From 66-474 sp036279975 (GTDB lineage Bacteria; Pseudomonadota; Gammaproteobacteria; Xanthomonadales; Rhodanobacteraceae): a stretch of 64,000 nt of DNA. Below, one piece after another: positions 34,144 through 43,262 of the stretch. The stretch covers positions 1 to 64,000 of the forward strand of contig DASURP010000025.1 in NCBI GenBank assembly GCA_036279975.1. Reading direction: 5' to 3'. Position 1 is the stretch's first letter; every line of letters begins with the position of its first letter. The position numbers were made by a program, and so were the translations under genes. The notes under the pieces were generated by a model. It worked only from the letters and a program-made list of their open reading frames with translations. It searched no databases and was not told the DNA's origin.

Positions 34144-35528
34144 GCCTTGCGTACCTCGTCCTGCGACAGCTTCGCGCGCAAGGCCTCCACCAGCCTCGTG
34201 CGCGGCACTTCGAACTGCTCGCCGCGACGCAGGTCCTTGACGGCGACCGCAGCGCGCGCGAGTTCGTCGGTACCCGCCACGACCGCGAAACGGATGCCGC
34301 TGCGGTCGGCGTACTTCAACTGCTTGCCCAGCTTGCCGCCTTCCAGCGCAATCTCGCTGGCGATGCCGGCCTCGCGCAATGCCTGGGCGATCGCAAGGCA
34401 ATCCGGCAGGTGCGCCGCATCCATCAGCGTCACCAGCACCTGCACGCTGCTGTCGGAAGCTTCCAGCAGGCCGGCTTCGCGCAATTGCCAGAACAGCCGG
34501 GTCAGGCCGATCGAGATACCGACGCCCGGCAATTGCGACTTCGTGTAATTGGCTGCAAGGTTGTCGTAGCGCCCGCCCGAACAGATCGAGCCGATATCCG
34601 GATGATCGTTCAACGTCGTTTCGTACACCGTGCCGGTGTAGTAATCGAGCCCGCGCGCGATCGACAGGTTCAGCGCGAATGCCGATTCCGGTACGCCGAA
34701 GGCGGCCACGGTGTCCAGCACCTCGCGCAGTTCCGCCCTGCCCTGTTCGAAGGTTTCCGTGCCGCTGCCGAGCGCCGCGAGCTTCGCATGTGCATCGGCC
34801 AGCGACGTCGAACGCACTTCGACGAACCGCATGATGCTGTCCGCCGCTGCGGTGGAAAGTCCGAACTCCCCGCCGGTCAGCACGCCGCGCACGTGGTCGG
34901 GGCCGCGCTTGTCCAGCTTGTCCACTTCGCGCAGCACCAGCATCTGCCTTTCGCCGTCGCCGATGCCCAGGCCCTCGAAGAAGCCGCGCATCAGCTTGCG
35001 GTTGTTGAGCTGGATCGTGAACGCGCCGATGTCGAGCGCACTGAACACCGCGTGGATCACGGCCGGGATCTCGGCGTCGTAGCGGATCGACAGGCTGTCC
35101 TTGCCGATCACGTCGATGTCGCATTGGTAGAACTCGCGGAAACGCCCACGCTGGGCGCGCTCGCCACGGTACACGCGTTGCATCTGGTAACGCCGGAATG
35201 GAAACGCCAGTTCGCGCTCGTGCTCCGCCACGTAGCGCGCCAGCGGGACCGTCAGGTCGAAGCGCAGCGCGTGCTCGGGGCGAACCGGTTGCTCCGATCC
35301 GCGCTCCAGCGCACCGGTCGATTGCACGAAATACACCTGGCGTTCGGTCTCGCCGCCGCCCTTGGTCAGCAGGATGTCGGCGAACTCGATGGCCGGCGTC
35401 TCGATGGGCACGAAGCCGTACACCTCGAAGCCGCGACGGATCGTGTCCAGCATCGACTGGAACGCGATCTGCTCGCGTGGCAGCAGTTCCAGCGTGCCGG
35501 GCATCGTACGGGGCGTGGTCAGCGCCAT
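34140..35528 (-). CDS. hisS: Histidyl-tRNA synthetase
   Basis: A 462-residue class II synthetase that charges tRNA-His. Motif 2 (FREFYQCDIDVIG), the histidine-binding loop (ARGLDYYTGTVYE) and motif 3 (GGRYDNL, then GISIGLTRLF) are intact, followed by an anticodon-binding domain. The ATG at 35528 (MALTTPRTMPG) was preferred over the TTG two codons upstream. The tRNA-Pro gene lies upstream on the same strand and the lyase gene follows with a 4-bp overlap. Confidence 0.93.
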   Translation of the reverse strand: MALTTPRTMPGTLELLPREQIAFQSMLDTIRRGFEVYGFVPIETPAIEFADILLTKGGGETERQVYFVQSTGALERGSEQPVRPEHALRFDLTVPLARYVAEHERELAFPFRRYQMQRVYRGERAQRGRFREFYQCDIDVIGKDSLSIRYDAEIPAVIHAVFSALDIGAFTIQLNNRKLMRGFFEGLGIGDGERQMLVLREVDKLDKRGPDHVRGVLTGGEFGLSTAAADSIMRFVEVRSTSLADAHAKLAALGSGTETFEQGRAELREVLDTVAAFGVPESAFALNLSIARGLDYYTGTVYETTLNDHPDIGSICSGGRYDNLAANYTKSQLPGVGISIGLTRLFWQLREAGLLEASDSSVQVLVTLMDAAHLPDCLAIAQALREAGIASEIALEGGKLGKQLKYADRSGIRFAVVAGTDELARAAVAVKDLRRGEQFEVPRTRLVEALRAKLSQDEVRKA

Positions 35529-35696
35529 GGCCAAGGCTCTCGCGTCAAAACCGCAAGGTTAGCAGTTCGCGCCGTCGCAATCGCAGCCGCCATGCGCCAG
35601 CAGCAGCAAGTTGCCGGCTCGATTCCGCGGGAGGTTCCACCAGCAACAGCCAATTGCCGATTGCGCGCGAAGATAGGGTTATCTTCCGCGACGATT

Positions 35697-35773
35697 TGGT
35701 CGGGGAGACAGGATTTGAACCTGCGACTTCTACGTCCCGAACGTAGCGCTCTACCAGGCTGAGCTACACCCCG
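35697..35773 (-). tRNA. tRNA-Pro (CGG)
   Basis: 77 nt including an encoded CCA (35697-35699). Acceptor CGGGGTG pairs with CTCCCCG apart from one U-U position. The anticodon loop reads TTCGGGA, giving anticodon CGG, and the T-loop is GGTTCAAATCC. Confidence 0.93.
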
Positions 35774-35812
35774 ACATGTCGCAGCGTGGCAGCGCCCCGC
35801 AGCGAGCCGCAA

Positions 35813-35842
35813 ATGATACTTGGCGCGGCTTCGCGCACGCAA
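35813..35842 (-). promoter_or_regulatory. Predicted tRNA-Pro promoter
   Basis: On the minus strand TTGCGT (35837-35842), an 18-bp spacer and TATCAT (35813-35818), about 40 bp before the tRNA 5' end. Confidence 0.5.
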
Positions 35843-35876
35843 GCCGCCGGCTGCGGATACGCCGGCGAGCGCGCCC

Positions 35877-36248
35877 TCACATCGTATGCGTCGGCTTGTC
35901 GCCGCCCTGCAAGCCTGCCAGCAGGGTTTCGATCTTGGTGCGCGCGTTGTCGCCGTCGGCGCTCTCGGTGAACTGCACGCCGATCCCGGCCGGGCGGTTG
36001 CCCTGCGCGGCGATCGGGGTGATCCACACCACCCGTCCGGTGGTCGCCACCCGCTCGGTTTCCTCGGGCAGGCTCATCAGCAGGAACACCTCGTCGCCGA
36101 GGTTGTAGCGCTTGTTGGTAGGCACGAACAAACCGCCGCCCTTCACGAACGACATGTACGACTGGTACAGCGTCTGCTTGTCCTTGATGACGACCGGCAG
36201 GATGCCCTGGCTGCCCGCGCCACCTGCGCTACCCATCGTCGCCATCAT
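35877..36248 (-). CDS. pilZ: PilZ-domain type IV pilus protein
   Basis: A 123-residue single PilZ domain. The start ATG 36248 is placed 5 bp after gaggag. ILPVVIKDKQTLYQSYMSFVKGGGLFVPT and GVQF near the end are typical of the atypical PilZ of Xanthomonas and Pseudomonas, which lacks the full RxxxR c-di-GMP motif and acts with PilB and FimX in pilus assembly. In related genomes pilZ directly follows holB; here a PIG-L gene and a 268-bp element intervene. Confidence 0.87.
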   Translation of the reverse strand: MMATMGSAGGAGSQGILPVVIKDKQTLYQSYMSFVKGGGLFVPTNKRYNLGDEVFLLMSLPEETERVATTGRVVWITPIAAQGNRPAGIGVQFTESADGDNARTKIETLLAGLQGGDKPTHTM

Positions 36249-36300
36249 CGCCACTCCTCGAAACCGGCGTCGCCAGCTTGCCGTCACCGCCCTGCCGCGG

Positions 36301-37287
36301 TCAAGCATGCGGCCGGCCGAAACGGCACCAGCCCCAGCCATCGAACACCCAGGGTGAAGGCAGCGGGCAGTACAACTTGACGTAATACGGCGCCCGCAGC
36401 GGTCGCGACGTACGGGCCGCCGGGCTGCCATCGCGCCAGAACAGGTTCGCGCCACCACCCCGGCCCAGGCTTACCCGCTCGCCCCCTTTGGCATCCACCA
36501 CCAGCAGCGCAAGCCCGGATCGCAGCAGGCGCGCGGGCCGCCATGGCAAGGTCACGCCTGCGCGGTCATGGGAATCCAGTCCGGCCACGAAACTTTCCGT
36601 CGCGGTCGCGGAACGCAGCAGGCGACGATGGCTGAGCGCCGTCTGGCTGGCGTGCGCTTCGATCGCCGCGCGCTTGCGGCGCAGTTCCGTCTCGCCCAGG
36701 GCGAAAACCGCCCGCCGCGGCGTGCCGGGACGGGAACGCCCGTGCAACAGATAACCGAGGCACGCCGGCCGCGACGTGCCCGGCATGCCCTGCAAGGCCA
36801 TTTCCACCAGCACGTGGATGGCGCTGTGGTCGGGGTGCCGATCAACCAGATCTGGCAGCACCAGGATGGTGGGTTGCTCCTTCCCGAGCAACGCGCGCAG
36901 TACGTCGAGCGTTGCCGCGGTTTCATCGATGAGTTTCCAGGTAATCCCGCCGTCCGGCCAACCCAGCCGGTGGATCGTGACACCCCCGGCACCCATCGCG
37001 CGCAATGCCGCGTCTGCTTCGGCCCGCCGGCGCGCACCCCATGCCGCACGCTGTCGCGCCCCGATCCATACCCGTCGCTCCAGCGCGCGTTGCGGCCACG
37101 GATTGTTCTCACCGTCGCTGACGAACACCACGCTGACGCCTGCACCGTAGGCCAGGGCCCGCTGGATCAAACCGCCCGCCGCCAGCGATTCGTCGTCCGG
37201 ATGCGGCGCCAGCACCATCAGCCGGGCGCCGGGCTGCCGCAACAGCGCGTCGGGATCCAGCAGATCGGAAGGTCGTTCGGGGCGCAA
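36301..37287 (-). CDS. PIG-L family deacetylase
   Basis: Up to 328 residues. The zinc motif LAPHPDDES and the downstream HPDHSAIH are diagnostic of the PIG-L/LmbE N-acetyl-glucosaminyl deacetylase family. A C-terminal region of ~90 residues (DGSPAARTSRPLRAPYYVKLY) is an extra domain. The only starts are TTG 37287 and ATG 37218 (LMVLAPHPDD); an in-frame TGA in the adjacent 268-bp element blocks anything longer. It may remove acetyl groups from a cell-surface sugar (inference). It separates holB from pilZ. Confidence 0.82.
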   Translation of the reverse strand: MRPERPSDLLDPDALLRQPGARLMVLAPHPDDESLAAGGLIQRALAYGAGVSVVFVSDGENNPWPQRALERRVWIGARQRAAWGARRRAEADAALRAMGAGGVTIHRLGWPDGGITWKLIDETAATLDVLRALLGKEQPTILVLPDLVDRHPDHSAIHVLVEMALQGMPGTSRPACLGYLLHGRSRPGTPRRAVFALGETELRRKRAAIEAHASQTALSHRRLLRSATATESFVAGLDSHDRAGVTLPWRPARLLRSGLALLVVDAKGGERVSLGRGGGANLFWRDGSPAARTSRPLRAPYYVKLYCPLPSPWVFDGWGWCRFGRPHA

Positions 37288-37295
37288 GCGGGCTA

Positions 37296-37563
37296 GGGCC
37301 TGTCAACGCCATGCCAAGTGAGCCGCGTTGCTTCCGCAGCGGTTGCCAGGCAAGGTGTGCGCCGCGGCGCCATGGTGGTTCCATGGTCAAGGTGCGCGCC
37401 ACCGCATGGCGGCCGTTGCGGAGCAACCCTTCGGGCCGTGGCCCTTGGCCCCCATGGCGGCGTCATCACTCGTCGATGTATCGGCATACATCTTCCTCTC
37501 TCTTCCTTGCCCTGCGGGCCAAGGGCCGGCGGCGCGGCCACGTGGCATGGCGTTGACAGACCC
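37296..37563 (-). repeat. 268-bp element with covarying terminal inverted repeats, copy 2
   Basis: The inverse-orientation homologue of 27586-27855. Left end GGGCCTGTCAACGCCATGCC (from 37296) is complementary to the right end ...GGCATGGCGTTGACAGACCC (to 37563) with one mismatch. Compared with copy 1, about six TIR positions differ and nearly all are matched on the opposite arm. It ends 8 bp upstream of the PIG-L TTG start. With ~90 bp beyond it, it accounts for the 363-bp gap before holB. Confidence 0.88.
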
Positions 37564-37650
37564 GGGTCCTGTTTGTTTGCGACTGGTGTCGCCACCCAGC
37601 CGGGCGCGATTGTGACGGGGGCAGTTTGAGCTTGCGCTGACCGTGGCGCG

Positions 37651-38649
37651 TCAGGCGGACGGGCGCGGGGGTGACAAACCATCCAGCCATTCGAACAGGG
37701 CGAGATCCGCGCGCAGCGGCCCGTTCAGGAGCAACCGCAAGCGGTTGGCCTCGGCAAACCGGGTGACCAGCGTCGTATCGTCCCAGCCCGGGTCGAAGCG
37801 TGCGCGCTGGCCCGCCGCACGTGCAACCAGTGCGCCATCCAGCAGGCGCGCGGCCTGTTCCAGCCGCTGCGCGGGCTCGTCGTCCGCCCATGCCCTGCCC
37901 AGGGCCCGCGCGTCGCCGCGCCCGGCCGCCAACGCCAGCAGGTCGCGGGCAACTTCCTGGCGCCGCTGCATGCCGCCCTGTTCCGCCAGCAGCCAGGCTT
38001 GCCCGGGATTGCCGCCCGCCGCCGCCAGCACGTGCCCGGCGCCGTCGACGCCGCGCGATGCCAGCCATGCCAAGGCGTCGGCCTGGGGAGGCACGGCGAA
38101 ATCCAGCCGCTGGCAACGGCTGCGGATGGTCGCACCGAGGCGCCACGGCTGGTCGGCAACCAGCACGATCAGGCTGGCGTCGGTGGGCTCTTCCAGGGTC
38201 TTCAGCAAGGCATTCTGCGCCGCGGCGTTCATCGCCTCCGCGGGCTCGATCACCGCGACCTGCCAGCCATCGAGCTGGCTCGACATGGCCAGCCGCGCCG
38301 ACAGCGCGCGAATCTGGTCGACGACGATTTCGCGGCGCATCACCCCGGTTTTCGGGTTGGGTTCGAGCGTGACCAGCAAGCGGTCCGGATGCGTGCCCGC
38401 CGCCAGCAACCTGCAGGCGCGGCAGTGGCCGCAGGCCTGCCCGTCGCGCGGGCTGTCGCACAGTCGTGCGCGCACGAACGCTTCGGTGAGGGCCCGCTTG
38501 CCGAGCCCAGCCGGACCGCAAATCAACAATGCGTGCGGGAGCGTGCCGTGCGCGGCGCGCGCGGCCAGCAGTTCCCATTGCGGTCGGCACCAGGCTGGCA
38601 AGGGATCGCCCGGGGCGATCGCGACGGCGTGCTCCGGCGCTTCGCTCAT
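37651..38649 (-). CDS. holB: DNA polymerase III delta' subunit
   Basis: A 332-residue AAA+ clamp-loader subunit from ATG 38649 (MSEAPEHAVA). The P-loop-like CGPAGLGKRALTEAF, the zinc-binding cysteine set in CDSPRDGQACGHCRACRL, and the sensor region NALLKTLEEP with RSRCQRL are present. Delta' works in the tau/delta/delta' clamp-loader complex; DnaX is encoded at 53660. Its start overlaps the tmk stop (ATGA). Confidence 0.92.
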   Translation of the reverse strand: MSEAPEHAVAIAPGDPLPAWCRPQWELLAARAAHGTLPHALLICGPAGLGKRALTEAFVRARLCDSPRDGQACGHCRACRLLAAGTHPDRLLVTLEPNPKTGVMRREIVVDQIRALSARLAMSSQLDGWQVAVIEPAEAMNAAAQNALLKTLEEPTDASLIVLVADQPWRLGATIRSRCQRLDFAVPPQADALAWLASRGVDGAGHVLAAAGGNPGQAWLLAEQGGMQRRQEVARDLLALAAGRGDARALGRAWADDEPAQRLEQAARLLDGALVARAAGQRARFDPGWDDTTLVTRFAEANRLRLLLNGPLRADLALFEWLDGLSPPRPSA

Positions 38650-39278
38650 GCCGACTCCCGTGCACGCAAGGCGTCGATGGCGTGGACTGCAGCCTGCAGC
38701 ACGTGTTCGGGTGACTGCGCTGCGTCGATCAGCCGGAACCGCCCGGGCTCGGCCTGCGCACGGGCGCGATAGGCCGCACGCACGCGCTCGAAGAAATCCT
38801 CGCGTTCGGCCTCGATGCGGTCGGCGCCGCCACGCTGGCTGGCGCGCACACGTCCGTGCGCGACCGGCAGGTCCAGCAGCAGGGTCAGGTCGGGTTCGAG
38901 GCCCTCCGTCGCGATCCGTTCCAGTTCCGCAATGCGCGCGACGTCGACACCGCGTCCACCGCCCTGGTAGGCGTAACTCGCATCGGTGAAGCGGTCGCAC
39001 AACACCCAGCGCCCTGCCGCGAGCGCGGGGCGCAGCACCTCGCGCACCAGTTGCGCACGCGCCGCGAACATCAACAGCAACTCCGTCTCGGCGACCATGC
39101 CGCGCTGCGCGGGATCGAGTACCAACGCGCGGATCGCCTCGCCGACGGACGTGCCACCGGGCTCACGCGCGTACAGCAGGTCCAAACCAGTCCGGTCGAA
39201 ATGTTCGCGCAAGCCTGCCAGCAGCGTGCTCTTGCCGGCGCCCTCGCCGCCCTCCAGCGTGATCAGCCGGCCGCTCAT
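38646..39278 (-). CDS. tmk: Thymidylate kinase
   Basis: A 210-residue P-loop kinase phosphorylating dTMP to dTDP. Walker A is EGGEGAGKST (residues ~9-18), the DR(Y/F) motif is LCDRFTDASYAYQGGGRG, and the lid region is QRGGADRIEAE. YAREPGGTSVGEAIR is the TMP-binding segment. The gene overlaps mltG upstream and holB downstream by 4 bp each. Confidence 0.95.
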   Translation of the reverse strand: MSGRLITLEGGEGAGKSTLLAGLREHFDRTGLDLLYAREPGGTSVGEAIRALVLDPAQRGMVAETELLLMFAARAQLVREVLRPALAAGRWVLCDRFTDASYAYQGGGRGVDVARIAELERIATEGLEPDLTLLLDLPVAHGRVRASQRGGADRIEAEREDFFERVRAAYRARAQAEPGRFRLIDAAQSPEHVLQAAVHAIDALRARESA

Positions 39279-40345
39279 CGCTGCTTCTTCTCCAGGATGT
39301 ACTTCCTGACCGCTGCGTTCTGCTGGGCCAGCGTGGCGGAAAACTGGTGGGTGCCATCGCCCTTCGCCACGAAATACAGGGCGTCACCCGCGGCCGGGTG
39401 CAAGACTGCGTGGATGGCGCCGCGGCCAGGCAGCGCGATCGGCGTCGGCGGCAGGCCGTACCGCGTGTAGGTGTTGTAGGGCGTGTCGGTCTGCAGGTCG
39501 CGCTTGTGGATCTTGCCGGCATAGTCAGCGCCCATCCCGAAGATCACGCTGGGATCCGTCTCCAGCCGCATGCCGATCTTCAGGCGCCGCTCGAACACCC
39601 CCGCGATCCTCGGGAGTTCGGCGGGCACCGCGGTCTCCTTCTCGACCAGCGAAGCGAGGATCAACGCCTGGTACGGGTGCTGGATCGAAATCGAGGTGTC
39701 GCGCGCCGCCCACTCGCGCGCCAGGAACGCCCGCAGCGCCTGGTGCGCGCGCGCAAGGATGTCGAGGTCGGACATGCCCAGCACATAGTCGTAGGTTTCC
39801 GGCATGAACTCGCCCTCGGGCGACACGCCGGCAGCCCCGAGCCTTGCCATCACCTGCGCGTCGTCGAGACCATCCAGGTCGTGGGCGAGTTTCGGCGCCT
39901 CCTGCAGTGCCTTGCGTACCTGCGCGAAGGTCCAGCCGTCGACCAGCGTGACGCGCCGATGCAGCACCCTGCCATTCGCCATGTTCTCCAGCAGCACGGT
40001 CGGCGTCATGCCCGGCGCCAGCGCGTACTCGCCGGCGTGCAGGCGGTTGGTCACCCCGAGGCGCATTGCCAGCGCACGCCACAGCAAGGGTGGCGCGCTG
40101 GTGAGCCTGGCGTCGCGCAGCTGCCGGACGATGTCCTTGAACCCCTCGCCCCGCGCGACTTCAAGCGTCTGCCCCGCGGCACGCACGTCCAGCGGGGTAC
40201 GCGTGAAATGCAGGTATTTGATGCCGCCCCATGCAACGACGGCGGCCAACGCCAATGCGATGACCACCAACAGGACGCGCACGGCGGCGTTGCCGGCCTG
40301 CCGTTTGCATGACGCATGGGATGCAACGATATCGATCCGCATCAT
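39275..40345 (-). CDS. mltG: Endolytic murein transglycosylase MltG
   Basis: A 356-residue protein with one N-terminal transmembrane helix (VLLVVIALALAAVVAWGG) and a YceG-like domain. LILASLVEKETAVPAELP carries the catalytic Glu motif; LQTDTPYNTYTRYGLPPTPI and AIHAVLHPA complete the active site. It cleaves nascent glycan strands and sets their length. It lies in the usual fabF-mltG-tmk-holB order, 20 bp after fabF. Confidence 0.93.
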   Translation of the reverse strand: MMRIDIVASHASCKRQAGNAAVRVLLVVIALALAAVVAWGGIKYLHFTRTPLDVRAAGQTLEVARGEGFKDIVRQLRDARLTSAPPLLWRALAMRLGVTNRLHAGEYALAPGMTPTVLLENMANGRVLHRRVTLVDGWTFAQVRKALQEAPKLAHDLDGLDDAQVMARLGAAGVSPEGEFMPETYDYVLGMSDLDILARAHQALRAFLAREWAARDTSISIQHPYQALILASLVEKETAVPAELPRIAGVFERRLKIGMRLETDPSVIFGMGADYAGKIHKRDLQTDTPYNTYTRYGLPPTPIALPGRGAIHAVLHPAAGDALYFVAKGDGTHQFSATLAQQNAAVRKYILEKKQR

Positions 40346-40365
40346 CCGGGCAGTCTAGAGCCTGT

Positions 40366-41604
40366 TCAGACCCGTTTGAACACCAGCGTGCCGTTGGTGC
40401 CACCGAAGCCGAAGGAGTTGGAGATCGCCACGTCGATGGTTGCCTCGCGCGCGGTGCCGGGCACGAAGTCGAGGTCGCAGCCTTCGCTCGGTTGGTCGAG
40501 GTTGATGGTCGGCGGGAGCACGCCGTCGCGCATCGCCAGCAGGGTGAAGATCGCCTCCACGCCGCCGGCGGCGCCCAGCAGGTGCCCGGTCACCGACTTG
40601 GTCGAACTCATCGCGAGCTTGTACGCGTGGTCGCCGAATACCCGCTTGGCGGCATCCACTTCGCCCGGATCGCCGACCGGCGTGGAAGTGCCGTGCGCAT
40701 TGATGTACCGCACCTCGGTCGGGTCCACGCCGGCGTCCTGCAACGCATTCTGCATGCAGCGCCCCGCGCCTTCGCCGCCCGGGCTGGTACCGGTGATGTG
40801 GTAGGCGTCGTCACTCATGCCGAAACCGACGACCTCGGCATAGATCTTCGCGCCGCGGGCCTTCGCGTGTTCGTACTCTTCCAGCATCACGATGCCGGAT
40901 CCGTCGGACAACACGAAACCGTCGCGATCCTTGTCCCACGGCCGGCTGGCACGGGTCGGATCGTCGTTGCGGGTGGACAGCGCCTTGGCCGAGCAGAACC
41001 CGCCGATCGCGGTCGGGGTGACCGAGAACTCGGCGCCACCCGCCAGCATGGCGTCGGCATCGCCATACTGGATCAGGCGCATGGCGAGGCCGATGTTGTG
41101 AGTGGCGGTGGTGCAGGCCGTGACGCAGGCAATGTTCGGACCCTTGATGCCGTGCATGATGGCCAGGTTGCCGGACACCATGTTGATGATCGAACCCGGC
41201 ACGAAGAACGGCGAGATCTTGCGCGGCCCGCCCTCGTGGTAGGCGATGGCGGTGCGCTCGATGCTGGCGATGCCGCCAATCCCGGCGCCGACCGCGATGC
41301 CCGTGCGCGTGGCATTGGCCTCGCTGATCTCGATGCCGGAATCCTCGAGTGCTTCGGCGCCCGCGGCGATGCCGTAGTGGATGAAGGTATCCATCTTCTT
41401 GATGTCTTTCGGCGCGATGTACTGCGCCGGGTCGAAACCCTTCACCTCGCCCGCGATGCGGGTGGGGAATGCACTGGCGTCGAAATGGGTGATCGGGCCG
41501 ATCCCGCTGTTGCCCTCGACCACGTTCTTCCACGCCGTCGCCACGTCGTTGCCGACGGGCGAGACCATGCCCAGGCCGGTGACTACCACACGCCGTTTGC
41601 TCAT
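40366..41604 (-). CDS. fabF: Beta-ketoacyl-ACP synthase II
   Basis: A 412-residue condensing enzyme of fatty acid elongation. The nucleophile is Cys164 (ACVTACTTATHNIG); the His-His pair lies in NAHGTSTPVGD and KSVTGHLLGAAGG. SFGFGGTNGTLVF closes the fold. It elongates acyl-ACP with malonyl-ACP. It is preceded by acpP after a 333-bp gap and followed by mltG. Confidence 0.95.
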   Translation of the reverse strand: MSKRRVVVTGLGMVSPVGNDVATAWKNVVEGNSGIGPITHFDASAFPTRIAGEVKGFDPAQYIAPKDIKKMDTFIHYGIAAGAEALEDSGIEISEANATRTGIAVGAGIGGIASIERTAIAYHEGGPRKISPFFVPGSIINMVSGNLAIMHGIKGPNIACVTACTTATHNIGLAMRLIQYGDADAMLAGGAEFSVTPTAIGGFCSAKALSTRNDDPTRASRPWDKDRDGFVLSDGSGIVMLEEYEHAKARGAKIYAEVVGFGMSDDAYHITGTSPGGEGAGRCMQNALQDAGVDPTEVRYINAHGTSTPVGDPGEVDAAKRVFGDHAYKLAMSSTKSVTGHLLGAAGGVEAIFTLLAMRDGVLPPTINLDQPSEGCDLDFVPGTAREATIDVAISNSFGFGGTNGTLVFKRV

Positions 41605-41937
41605 GGGAACTCCGTGATCCAGATATTCGAATTATCGCATTGCACAGCGCTCTCCCTTCGGGAGAGAGACAAGGGTGGGATTGCGCATGAAGCGCGGATT
41701 CCAGACCCAATTGCTGCTGCCTGCAAGCCAACGGCGAAGCCGCGCAAGAAGCCGTCCATGGCGCTTGGCGCCGGTGCGGCCGTCCCTGCCCGCCCGCTCG
41801 AAGCGGCACGCGATGCCCCCGGCATCACGTAAACGCCGCTTCTCCCCCCCACAAAGCGAAAGCTGCGCACGTGAGGCGCAGCTTTCGGGTTGCCGCATCG
41901 CAAGGCACACGCCGCCCGTGGGCACGCGCCGTCAAGC
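41605..41937. other. Intergenic region between acpP and fabF
   Basis: 333 bp with no gene. It contains a short REP-like hairpin CTCTCCC/GGGAGAG (41650-41666), related to the repeat inside icmF, and the hairpin 41858-41886 after acpP. The rest shows nothing I can name. Confidence 0.5.
41858..41886 (-). terminator. Hairpin downstream of acpP (possible terminator)
   Basis: An 11-bp perfect stem GAAAGCTGCGC/GCGCAGCTTTC with a 7-base loop, 51 bp after the acpP stop. The T run on the minus strand is poor, so it may only attenuate or protect the acpP transcript. Confidence 0.55.
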
Positions 41938-42177
41938 TCAGGACTTGACGTGCGCCTTGATGTAATCGACCGCCTGCTGGACGGTGGTGATCTTCTCGGC
42001 CTCCTCGTCGGGGATTTCGGTTTCGAACTCCTCTTCGAGCGCCATCACCAGCTCCACAGTATCCAGCGAATCCGCGCCCAGATCGTCGACGAACGAGGCG
42101 TTTGGCGTAACGTCCTCTTCCTTGACCCCCAACTGATCGACCACGATCTTCTTGACGCGCTCTTCGATGCTGCTCAT
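41938..42177 (-). CDS. acpP: Acyl carrier protein
   Basis: A 79-residue acidic protein. Ser37 in GADSLDTVELVMALEEEF takes the phosphopantetheine arm. It is the carrier for all fatty acid synthesis intermediates. On the minus strand a TAATAT-like -10 element lies at 42345-42350 in the long upstream gap, consistent with its own promoter in addition to read-through from fabG. Confidence 0.96.
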   Translation of the reverse strand: MSSIEERVKKIVVDQLGVKEEDVTPNASFVDDLGADSLDTVELVMALEEEFETEIPDEEAEKITTVQQAVDYIKAHVKS

Positions 42178-42518
42178 GAGACAGTGCCTCCCGGAAAAAG
42201 ACGTTCGAGGTCAGGCCAGGCCCTTCCCCACTCGACCCACGCACACCCGCCAGGGTCCACGCAGTTTGGATTCCAGACCCCACGGGGTCGGTGTGGCGAT
42301 TCCGTGACCCGCCGATCCACGCCGGCCGCGACACGAAAGGCGCCATATTACCCGGTTTATCGATTGCGATCATCCCTGATCGCTGCTCTACCCCGCGGTG
42401 GTCAAACCTGGGGCTCTATCGCGCCATCGACACCCGAACGGCCATGAAGCCGCCATCCATGGCCAAGAGCTCCCTGGCCCGACTTCCAACAACAGCAGCT
42501 TCGAATGGCGCGCCACGC
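42178..42518. other. Intergenic region between fabG and acpP
   Basis: 341 bp without a gene, unusually long for this junction. A possible -10 element for acpP (TAATAT on the minus strand, 42345-42350) is the only regulatory-like signal I see. No gene, strong hairpin or repeat is supported. Confidence 0.45.
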
Positions 42519-43262
42519 TCAACTCATGTACATGCCGCCATTGACGTGCAGGGTTTCGCCGGTGATGTACGCCGCGGCCGGCGATGCCAGGAACGCGACG
42601 GCGTGCGCGATGTCCGCGGGCGCCCCGAGGCGGCCCAGCGCGATGCTGCCCTCCAGCGCCTTGCGCTGGTCGTCGCTGAGCGCGCGGGTCATGTCGGTGT
42701 CGATGAAGCCCGGCGCGACCACGTTGACGGTGATGCCGCGCGAGCCCACCTCGCGCGCCAGCGATTTGGAGAACGCGATGATGCCGGCCTTGGCCGCCGC
42801 GTAATTGGTCTGGCCCGGATTGCCGGTCACGCCAACGACCGATGCGATGTTGATGATGCGGCCCTTGCGCGCCTTCATCATCGTGCGCATCACCGCCTTC
42901 GAGGTGCGGTACACCGACGTCAGATTGGTGTCGAGGATGACCTGCCAGTCCTCGTCCTTCATCCGCATCAGCAACTGGTCGCGGGTGATGCCGGCGTTGT
43001 TGACGAGGATCGAAAGCCCGCCGCATTCCTTCACGATCGCCTCGATCAATGCCTCCACCGCGGCGCCATCGGTGACATCCAGCACGCGGCCTTCGCCGCC
43101 GTGTGCGGACAGGCGCTGCGTGATCGCCTGCGCGCCCGCTTCGCCGGTCGCGGTGCCAATCACCCTGGCGCCCTGCGCCGCGAGTTCGTCCGCGATCGCG
43201 GCACCGATGCCGCGCGAAGCGCCGGTCACCAGCGCGACTTCGCCCTGCAATACCTTCGTCAT
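42519..43262 (-). CDS. fabG: 3-oxoacyl-ACP reductase
   Basis: A 247-residue SDR. TGASRGIG (13-20), NNAGI, the catalytic Ser in NIASVVGVTGNPGQ and YAAAKAG (Tyr-X3-Lys) are intact, and the end HVNGGMYM is typical of FabG. It reduces 3-oxoacyl-ACP with NADPH. Its ATG overlaps the fabD stop (ATGA at 43259-43262). Confidence 0.95.
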   Translation of the reverse strand: MTKVLQGEVALVTGASRGIGAAIADELAAQGARVIGTATGEAGAQAITQRLSAHGGEGRVLDVTDGAAVEALIEAIVKECGGLSILVNNAGITRDQLLMRMKDEDWQVILDTNLTSVYRTSKAVMRTMMKARKGRIINIASVVGVTGNPGQTNYAAAKAGIIAFSKSLAREVGSRGITVNVVAPGFIDTDMTRALSDDQRKALEGSIALGRLGAPADIAHAVAFLASPAAAYITGETLHVNGGMYMS

